Of a stretch of 64,000 nucleotides of DNA, positions 57,521 through 64,000 are shown piece after piece. Made by a program: the position numbers and the translations under genes. The stretch comes from DASYKS01 sp031404815. Its GTDB lineage: Bacteria; Acidobacteriota; Thermoanaerobaculia; Multivoradales; UBA5704. How positions within the stretch are numbered: position 1 is the stretch's first letter; every line of letters starts with the position of its first letter. Location: contig JANNIH010000033.1 of NCBI GenBank assembly GCA_031404815.1, positions 1-64,000 on the forward strand, given 5' to 3'. Below the pieces are notes generated by a model. It was not told the DNA's origin. It saw only the letters and a program-made list of their open reading frames with translations, and did no database searches.

Positions 57521-60500
57521 GAGGCGATTCCTTTCTCGGGGAGATCCAGGGCGGCGGGGTGTCTGACCACCGCGGCGATCCCGACCGTAGAGACGTACAT
57601 GTAGTAGAGGAGCGGAATCAGGACCAGGGTGAGCGCGGTCGAGACGACCACTCCGGCGATCAGCGCGACGGCGAGCCCTTGGAAGATCGGGTCGAGCAGG
57701 ATGACCACGCCGCCGACCACGAGCGCCGCGGCGGTGAGCGCGATCGGCCGGAAGCGGACCGCCGCGGCTTTGGTAACCGCCGCGGCGAGCGGCTCGCCCG
57801 CTTCGAGTTCCAGGTTGACGAAATCGACCAGCAGGATCGAGTTGCGCACGATGATCCCGGCCAGAGCGATGAAACCGATCATCGAGGTGGCGGTAAAGAA
57901 GACGCCGCCGAACGCGTGCGCCGGCACGATGCCGATCAGGGTGAGCGGGATCGGCGCCATGATGATCAGCGGCGTCACGAACGAGCGGAACCAGCCGACC
58001 ACCAGGAAATAGATCAGCACCAAGACCGCCGCGAACGCGATCCCCATATCGAGGAAGACGTCATGCGTGACCTGCCACTCGCCATCCCAGACCAGCGTCG
58101 AGCGGGTGCCGCCGGCCGGCCGGCCGGAGAACAGCACTTCGAGCGGCCGGCCGGCGGCATCCTGGACCGCGGCGATCCGGTCACCCATGTCGAGCAGGGC
58201 GTAGACCGGCGACTCGGCGGCGCCCCCGACATCGCCTACCACGTAGGTCACCGGGCGCAAATTCTTGTGGTAGATGAATGGCGCGCGGTCGGTCTGACTC
58301 AAACGCACCAGCTCGGAGAGGGGCACCAGCTGCCCCGCCGACCCTTGGACATCGACCGCCAGCAGTTCGGCCGTGCCGGAGCGCTGCGCGCGGTCGAGCC
58401 GCAAGGTGACCGGTACGGACTCGCGCGAGCGCGGATCGGCGAGGTACGCGGCGTCGGCCCCAGAAAGCGCCACGCGCAGCGTGCGCGCGATCGCCTCGGG
58501 CGAAATACCGGCGCGGGCGGCCTTCTCGCGATCGACCTCCAACGTGAGCTTCGGTCCCGGCCCCTCGACGAACCAATCGACATCGACGACGCCGGGCGTG
58601 CCGGCAAAAATGGCTTTGATCTTCGCGGCCAGCGCCAGCCGTTCGGTTGCGCTCGGCGCGTAGATCTCGGCCACCAGGGTCGAGAGCACCGGCGGGCCGG
58701 GTGGCACCTCGGTCACTTTGATGTTGGCTCCCGTCCGCTTGGCAACGGGCGCGAGCAGAGCGCGGAGCGCTTTGGCGAACGGGTGGCTCTCGCGGTCGCG
58801 CTCGTGCTTGGGCAGTAGGTTGATTTGCAGGTCGGCGACCAGCGGCCCGGAGCGTAGGAAGTAGTGGCGGACCAGGCCGTTGAAATTGAACGGCGCCGAG
58901 GTGCCGACGTAGGTCTCGATGTCGGTGACCTCAGGGAGAGTCCGCACCACCATCGCGAGTTCCTTGGCGACCGCGGCGGTCCGTTCGAGGGTGGTCCCTT
59001 CGGGCATGTCCACCACCACCTGCAGCTCGCTCTTGTTGTCGTGCGGCAACATCTTGACCGCGGCCATCCGCAGCTGGAAGAGCGCCACCGCGCCAAGCAG
59101 CAGGATGCCAACCAGGCCGAGCAGCGCCCAGCGCTTGAACCGCGACGCGAGCAAGGGGGCGAAGATCCGGGCGTAGAGGCGATCGAGCCGCCCCTCGGTC
59201 GCGGTCTCGGCGTCCGGGCGGGAGGCGTGCCCTTCGGCCAGCTCGGCGGCGTGCTTCTTGAACAGGCGATAGGTAAGCCAGGGGGAGACCACGAACGCGA
59301 CCGCGAGCGAAAAAAGCATCGCAGCCGAGGCGTTGATCGGGATCGGCCGCATGTACGGCCCCATCAGGCCGGAGACGAACGCGAGCGGCAAGAGCGCGCC
59401 GATCACCGTGAACGTGGCGAGAATCGTCGGGTTGCCCACCTCGTCGGTGGCGTAGATCGTCGCGTGGCGGGGGTTGGTCCAACCGAGCTGGTAGTGGCGG
59501 TGGATGTTTTCCACCACCACGATCGCGTCGTCCACCAGGATGCCGATCGCGAAGATCAACGCGAACAGAGTCACCCGGTTGAGCGTGTAGCCGAACAGGT
59601 AGGAGGCCGCGAGCGTGAGCGCCAGCGTCACGGGGACCGCGACCGCGACCACCACCGCCTCGCGCCGGCCGAGGGCGAACGCCATCAGCAGCACAACCGA
59701 GAGGGTGGCGAGGCCGAGGTGCTTCATCAGCTCGCTCGACTTCTCGTCGGCGGTCGAACCGTAGTCGCGGGTCTTGGTGAGCGCAACGTTGCTCGGCAGG
59801 ACGGGGCCGCGCAACCGCTCGACCAGGGCGTCGAGCTCGGCCACCAGCTCGACCGCGTTGGTGCCCGGTTTCTTGGCGATCGCGAGCGTCACGGCGGGCG
59901 TGTCGAGCCCGGCGGGGAGCTTTTTCTCGGCTCCGGAAGCGCCCGCGGTCATCCAGACGTATTGGTCCGGTTCCTCCGCGCCGTCGGTGACGGTCGCCAC
60001 GTCGCGCAGATAGACCGGCCGGTTGCCGGAGGCGGTGGACATCACCCCCACCACCGCGGCCGCCACCTCGTCGGCGGAATGGAACCGGGCGCCCACCTCG
60101 ACCGCCGTCTCGACGTCGCCGGTGGCGAAGCTTCCCGCCGGCAGTTGCCAATCCAGCCCGGAGAGCGCCTGATGGACGCCGAGGATCGAGACGTGATGGG
60201 CGGCCAGCCGCTCGCGGTCGAAGCGGACCGAGATCGCCCGCCGCGCGCCGCCCAGTACCTGGACCTGCGCCACTTGGGGGTGGCGTACCAGCTCGGCGCG
60301 CAGCTCCTGGGCGACCCGGCGCAGCTCGAGCGGTGTCGCCGCGGTCGCCGACTGTGCCGACGACGCCGGCTTGGACCAGAGCGTGTAGGCGAGGGCGGGT
60401 ACGTCGTCGATCCCGCGCGGGATGACCAGCGGCATCGGCGCCCCTTGGGGGAGGCCGGCCGCCGGCTCGGCGAGCTTGGTGTGGACGGCGAGGGCGGCGC

Positions 60501-60909
60501 GGTCCGGATCGGTGCCGACCAAATAGCGGACGATGATCAGGCCGCCCGACGGCTGGGAGGTCGAATAGACGTGCTCGACGCCCGGGATCTCGTAGAGCGC
60601 TTTTTCCAGAGGCGAAACCAGCCGCCGCTCGACCTCTTCGGCGCTCGCGCCCGGCAGTTGAAGGAAGACGTCGACCATCGGCACCTTGATCTGCGGCTCC
60701 TCCTCGCGCGGGGTGACCAGCACCGCGAACGCGCCGACCAGCAGAGCGGCGACCACCAGGAGGGGGGTCAATTTCGAGTCGAGAAAGGCGGCGGCGACTT
60801 TGCCCGCGACACCGGGCGGTTTTTCACCCTGGCGCCTGCGCATCGCCTCGCGCGGGGTACATTCAGTCTCCTGCTCCGCGGACTCCCACCTCCCGTCGTT
60901 CCCGCTCAC
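57517..60909 (-). CDS. RND efflux pump inner-membrane subunit
   Basis: This 1130-residue pump has an N-terminal helix after a polar leader (LTPLLVVAALLVGAF), the porter entry (PMVDVFLQLPGASAEEVERR), a TM4 with the proton-relay Asp pair (FAIGILVDDAIVVVENIHRH) and a second half with repeated topology. The Asp pair is the HAE1-type drug and hydrophobe signature, not the heavy-metal variant. It overlaps the adaptor lipoprotein gene (ATGA) and DUF2892. It should form a tripartite pump with the adaptor and TolC protein encoded upstream. Confidence 0.94.
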   Translation of the reverse strand: MSGNDGRWESAEQETECTPREAMRRRQGEKPPGVAGKVAAAFLDSKLTPLLVVAALLVGAFAVLVTPREEEPQIKVPMVDVFLQLPGASAEEVERRLVSPLEKALYEIPGVEHVYSTSQPSGGLIIVRYLVGTDPDRAALAVHTKLAEPAAGLPQGAPMPLVIPRGIDDVPALAYTLWSKPASSAQSATAATPLELRRVAQELRAELVRHPQVAQVQVLGGARRAISVRFDRERLAAHHVSILGVHQALSGLDWQLPAGSFATGDVETAVEVGARFHSADEVAAAVVGVMSTASGNRPVYLRDVATVTDGAEEPDQYVWMTAGASGAEKKLPAGLDTPAVTLAIAKKPGTNAVELVAELDALVERLRGPVLPSNVALTKTRDYGSTADEKSSELMKHLGLATLSVVLLMAFALGRREAVVVAVAVPVTLALTLAASYLFGYTLNRVTLFALIFAIGILVDDAIVVVENIHRHYQLGWTNPRHATIYATDEVGNPTILATFTVIGALLPLAFVSGLMGPYMRPIPINASAAMLFSLAVAFVVSPWLTYRLFKKHAAELAEGHASRPDAETATEGRLDRLYARIFAPLLASRFKRWALLGLVGILLLGAVALFQLRMAAVKMLPHDNKSELQVVVDMPEGTTLERTAAVAKELAMVVRTLPEVTDIETYVGTSAPFNFNGLVRHYFLRSGPLVADLQINLLPKHERDRESHPFAKALRALLAPVAKRTGANIKVTEVPPGPPVLSTLVAEIYAPSATERLALAAKIKAIFAGTPGVVDVDWFVEGPGPKLTLEVDREKAARAGISPEAIARTLRVALSGADAAYLADPRSRESVPVTLRLDRAQRSGTAELLAVDVQGSAGQLVPLSELVRLSQTDRAPFIYHKNLRPVTYVVGDVGGAAESPVYALLDMGDRIAAVQDAAGRPLEVLFSGRPAGGTRSTLVWDGEWQVTHDVFLDMGIAFAAVLVLIYFLVVGWFRSFVTPLIIMAPIPLTLIGIVPAHAFGGVFFTATSMIGFIALAGIIVRNSILLVDFVNLELEAGEPLAAAVTKAAAVRFRPIALTAAALVVGGVVILLDPIFQGLAVALIAGVVVSTALTLVLIPLLYYMYVSTVGIAAVVRHPAALDLPEKGIAS

Positions 60910-62003
60910 GGCTGCACCTCGATCCGGGCGCCGGCGCCCGGCGCGTGGTCCAGGCCGAGCACCACGCTCTCGCCGCCGGACAGACCGGAGAGGATCTCGA
61001 CGTTGTCGCCGCCGTCGCGGCGTCCCACTGTGACGACGCGGCTTAGGGCCATCCCTTCGGCCGTGCGGACGACCACCAAGGTGAGGCCGCCGCTTTCGAT
61101 CAGAGCCAGAACCGGCACCTGGACGGCGTCGCTACCGCCGACAGCCAGATACGCGCGGCCGGCGGCGCCCGCCGCGATCTCGCCGACCCGGCCGGCCGGC
61201 AGATCGATTTTGACCGTGTAGGCGTGGGTGATCGCGTCGGGGCCGGGGGAGATCTCGGCGATCGTCCCCGCGATCTGCCCCAAGTCGGCGTGCGCATCGA
61301 GCGTCACGGCGAGCGGCGAGCCGGGGCCGAGCGCCGCGGCGCGGACGTTCGACTCCGGCACGCCGACCACCAGCCGATGGCCGGTGCGCGATTCGATCGT
61401 CACCAGCGGTCGGCCGGGGGCCGCGAGGTCGCCCACCTCGACCAACCGCGCGGTGACCCGACCGGCAAACGGGGAGACGACGCGCGCGTCGCGCGCCATT
61501 GAAGAGGCGGAGGCGACCGCGCCGCGCGCCTGTTGGACGGCGCCCGCCGCCTGCTCGAACTGGGTGCGCGCGAGATCCAGCTCCAGCTCGGAGGCGGATT
61601 GGTTGGCGGCGAGGGCCACATAGCGTTCATGGTTCCGGCGCGCGAGAGCGAGGGCGGATTCGGTTTGCGCGAGCGCGCCACGCGCCTGGGCGACTTGCCC
61701 CTCGGCCGCGCTCGGGTCGATCGAGATCAGCGTCTGGCCGGCGCGCACCGAATCGCCGAGCTGGACGTGGATGGCGGTGACACTCGCCATCACGCGGGAA
61801 GAGACGGAGGTCGAGCGCTCGGCCTCGACCGTGCCGGCCAGCTCGATCCGGCGCGAGGCGGCGACCCGCTCGGCGGTCGCGACCCGCGCGCTGATCGGGG
61901 GCGATTCGGCGGCGGGTCCGGTGTCGGAGTCGGAGCGGGGGCCGCAAGCGGTAGCGACCAGGGCGAAGGCGGAGAGGGTGGCGAAGGCGATGCGGTTCTT
62001 CAC
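60906..62003 (-). CDS. RND adaptor (membrane fusion) lipoprotein
   Basis: This 365-residue adaptor begins at GTG within the overlapping TGTGA of the TolC gene and has the lipobox ALVATACGP. The first lipoyl half is ATAIHVQLGDSVRAGQ-like (VTAIHVQLGDSVRAGQTLIS). A helical hairpin follows (NHERYVALAANQSASELELD), then the second lipoyl half (ARVVSPFAGRVTARLVEVGD) and the beta-barrel. GGGAG lies 9 bp upstream of the start. It links the RND pump to the outer-membrane channel. Confidence 0.93.
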   Translation of the reverse strand: MKNRIAFATLSAFALVATACGPRSDSDTGPAAESPPISARVATAERVAASRRIELAGTVEAERSTSVSSRVMASVTAIHVQLGDSVRAGQTLISIDPSAAEGQVAQARGALAQTESALALARRNHERYVALAANQSASELELDLARTQFEQAAGAVQQARGAVASASSMARDARVVSPFAGRVTARLVEVGDLAAPGRPLVTIESRTGHRLVVGVPESNVRAAALGPGSPLAVTLDAHADLGQIAGTIAEISPGPDAITHAYTVKIDLPAGRVGEIAAGAAGRAYLAVGGSDAVQVPVLALIESGGLTLVVVRTAEGMALSRVVTVGRRDGGDNVEILSGLSGGESVVLGLDHAPGAGARIEVQP

Positions 62004-63400
62004 AGGGAGGGTCTCCCAGAGGGTGTCGAAGAGGTTGAGCCGAGGATCGATTCGGGGGCTTGCCCCGCGGCGAGCGCCAAACGGAGATGGGCGAACCAGG
62101 CGTCGGCGCGCGCGACCAACTCGCGCATCTCGGCCTCGCGGCGGGCGGTCGCGGCGTCCAGCAGGTCGGTCGACTTGACCACGCCGGCCTTGAAACGTTG
62201 TTCGACGATGCGCACCGCTTCGCCCGCCGCCCCGAGGGCGGAAGCGGCGGTGGCGCGCCGTTCGAGGGCCACCTGGGCCGTCTCGTACGCCTGGCGGGTT
62301 TCGAGGCGGATCCCCTCTTCGAAGCGGAGGAGGTCGGTGCGACCGGCATCCGCTTGCGCCTGGGCCGCGGCGATCGCGGCGCGCTTCTTGCCGCCGTCGA
62401 ACAGGTCGAAAGTGGCGAGCGCCGCGATCGTGGTCGAGTCGCCATGGCCGCCGAACGGCCGGTCGTCCACGAGGTCGTGGCGGGCGACCAGGCCGACGCG
62501 CGGCAGGAGCGCGCCGCGCAGCGCCTGGGCTTCTAGATCGCCGGCTTCGAGCAGCTTCCGGGCGCCGACGAGATCGCGGCGGGCCAACGAAGCGGCAAGC
62601 CACTCGTCGCGCTCCTTGCCCAGCGGCGGCGGATCGCTCAAGGGGGCGAGCGCGTAGGTCGTCTCCATCGGCTGGCCCAGGCGAAAGGCGAGGTTGGCCT
62701 CGGCCACCCGGGCGTTGCCCCGCGCCTCAGCGAGCAGGTCGTCGAGCTGCGCCAGCTCGACCTCGGCGCGCAGAAGGTCCGAGCGCACCAGCATTCCCTG
62801 GGCGGCGAAGTTGCGGGCGAGTTCGACGTGCGCGGCGACGGTCTCGCGGGAGTGTTCGAGCACGGCGAGCGCCTCGCGCGCCTTGGCCAGCCCAATCCAT
62901 GCCTCGGCGGCGGCCACCGCCGCCTGATCGCCCGCCCGGCCGGTGGTTTCACCCGCCGCTTCGGCGGCCAAGCGCGCCTGCTTGACCCGGGTCGACAGCT
63001 CGCCGCCGGTCCAGATCGGCACCTCGACTTCGAGCCGGGTGATCGCGGTATTCAAAGCATCGGGCGCGTTGGGGTTGCCGGCGACGAACGCGGGGAACGA
63101 GAAGCGCTCCTGGTTGAGCAGCAACCCGAACGCGTCGGCGGGGGAGTCGGTGCGGATCCACTGCTCGGAGAGGCGAACTTGGGGGAGGCGATAGGCCGCG
63201 GCCAGCCGCACCTTCGCCGCCGCCCCTCGCTCGCGCGCTTCCGCCGCCGTGACTTCGCGCGCCCCGAACCGGCCGCGCGCCAGCGCTTCGGCGAGCGAGA
63301 TCGGCGGGATTGGGTCCTCGGCCGATGCCGGAGCGCCGGCTGCGATCGTCGCAAGAACGGCGAGGCCCCTCCCCAAGATTCGTATCCATCCCAAGGTCAT
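62000..63400 (-). CDS. TolC-family outer-membrane efflux protein
   Basis: This 466-residue protein has a signal peptide (GRGLAVLATIAAGAPASA) and the two OEP repeats with long helices (ISLAEALARGRFGAREVTAA, VAANLAFRLGQ-like EANLAFRLGQPMET). The start MTLGWIRI is chosen for its AAGGGAGACGACG leader. It is the first gene of the efflux operon and overlaps the adaptor gene by 3 bp. Confidence 0.92.
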   Translation of the reverse strand: MTLGWIRILGRGLAVLATIAAGAPASAEDPIPPISLAEALARGRFGAREVTAAEARERGAAAKVRLAAAYRLPQVRLSEQWIRTDSPADAFGLLLNQERFSFPAFVAGNPNAPDALNTAITRLEVEVPIWTGGELSTRVKQARLAAEAAGETTGRAGDQAAVAAAEAWIGLAKAREALAVLEHSRETVAAHVELARNFAAQGMLVRSDLLRAEVELAQLDDLLAEARGNARVAEANLAFRLGQPMETTYALAPLSDPPPLGKERDEWLAASLARRDLVGARKLLEAGDLEAQALRGALLPRVGLVARHDLVDDRPFGGHGDSTTIAALATFDLFDGGKKRAAIAAAQAQADAGRTDLLRFEEGIRLETRQAYETAQVALERRATAASALGAAGEAVRIVEQRFKAGVVKSTDLLDAATARREAEMRELVARADAWFAHLRLALAAGQAPESILGSTSSTPSGRPSL

Positions 63401-63578
63401 CGTCGTCTCCCTTGCCAACCGAGCGCCTCGTCAGGGGGGCGTTCACTTGGGGAGAGGCAGGGGGCGGCAGAAAGGTTCCCGGCGGCGGTAGTAAGGAGAG
63501 ATCTACCCTCTGTCTAGAAAACCTCCATGGGTGTGCTCGTCCCGGGACCGTCGGCGTCCCGACGGCGCTTCTTGGACG

Positions 63579-64000
63579 CTACGTGCGGGTGGCCGCGAGC
63601 AGTCGCTCCCGTAGCTCCGGCGGCAACGATTCCCGGTCGAGCGCGCCGCAGACCGAGGCGGCGAGGTCGAGGGTGGCAAAGACCGCCTGGCAGCGCTCGC
63701 ACAGGGCGGTTGCGGAGTAGGGAAAGGGGACACCGTGGTCGAAAGCGTCCAGGCGGGCGCGCAGCAGGTCGAGGCAGATCTCGCGCGCGTGGGCCGTATG
63801 CGCCGCTGAAGAGATCGGCCGCTGCGGCAGGCCGTGCGCCAAGATCTGGCGGAGCTTCAAGCGGGCGCGGTGGATTCGCGTCTTTACCGTCGCTACTTCA
63901 AGGTCGAGGATCGCGGCGATCTCGCTCAGTTTGAGCTCGGCGATATCGGCGAGCAGGAGAGGGATGCGAAACGCTTCCGGCAGCTCGGCGATCCCCTGCT
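63579..64000 (-). CDS. ECF sigma factor, C-terminal part (gene runs off the window)
   Basis: The visible 139 codons cover region 4 (LPEAFRIPLLLADIAELKLS, EIAAILDLEVATVKTRIHRA, RLKLRQIL) and a C-terminal extension with an ALCERCQAVF CxxC pair that may bind zinc. The extension may act as a redox or metal sensor. The N-terminus lies beyond the right edge. The gene ends 178 bp upstream of the tolC start on the same strand, so the sigma factor could control the efflux operon. Confidence 0.88.
   Translation of the reverse strand, partial: QGIAELPEAFRIPLLLADIAELKLSEIAAILDLEVATVKTRIHRARLKLRQILAHGLPQRPISSAAHTAHAREICLDLLRARLDAFDHGVPFPYSATALCERCQAVFATLDLAASVCGALDRESLPPELRERLLAATRT

Overview
This is a 64 kb window of high-GC bacterial DNA (roughly two thirds G+C) whose genes have strongly GC-rich third codon positions. 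No rRNA or classic phylogenetic marker is present. Three features suggest an acidobacterial lineage (Thermoanaerobaculia-like) or a similar deep-branching group: an IPTL-CTERM-type exported protein, DUF4388 and roadblock signalling proteins, and a histidyl-tRNA synthetase of the divergent alpha-proteobacterial type. This placement is an inference.

Left part (1-17.5 kb). The window opens in an incomplete minus-strand gene that abuts the 3' remnant of an RMD1/DUF155 gene. A vapBC toxin-antitoxin module follows, and the last 56 bp of the RMD1 gene are duplicated on its far side. Then come a MOSC protein, an exported bicovalent-FAD oxidase, an MFS exporter with a divergent LysR regulator, and a run of exported or hydrolytic proteins: a BNR-repeat protein, several secreted proteins of unknown function including an eight-cysteine small peptide, an S9 peptidase, PepT, a duplicated DUF4333 lipoprotein and an IPTL-CTERM protein. 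Several genes are separated by strong hairpin terminators.

Central metabolism (17.6-29.6 kb). A 27-residue membrane peptide, acetate kinase, a P2-type cation ATPase, phosphoketolase and a zinc alcohol dehydrogenase form one plus-strand operon. The first three long genes are coupled by ATGA overlaps. On the minus strand a histidine cluster follows: tRNA-His, hisS, hutH. The tRNA has G1:U72 and no G-1, and the neighbouring HisRS has the matching alpha-type motif 2.

Signalling and envelope (29.6-47.8 kb). An NtrC-type regulator sits with a degenerate kinase. An ABC-2 transporter is encoded with its DesK/DesR-like two-component system. An active/inactive M16 peptidase pair follows. Next is a 1.2 kb gene-free stretch holding a hairpin cluster and a 20-bp tandem array with a palindromic core. 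Beyond it lie a CPBP protease and a peroxiredoxin-like gene in which the peroxidatic cysteine is UGA, followed at the correct spacing by a bacterial SECIS-like hairpin, so it is very probably a selenoprotein. An unusual six-gene cytoplasmic signalling cassette comes next: DUF4388 protein, two roadblock proteins, PAS protein, PhnD-like binding protein without a signal peptide, and degenerate PAS kinase.

Decayed defence island (48.6-53.4 kb). It holds hsdR, AlbA_2 and hsdS fragments, an intact hsdM, a vapBC module with a frameshifted toxin, and an abiE module with a truncated toxin. Both antitoxins are intact. Three perfect palindromes lie between abiEi and hsdM.

Right end (53.5-64 kb). One long minus-strand operon encodes TolC, an adaptor lipoprotein, an RND pump, a DUF2892 protein, a frameshifted second adaptor, an FtsX/MacB permease, its ATPase and a c-type cytochrome. 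The 3' part of an ECF sigma factor gene lies upstream of it.
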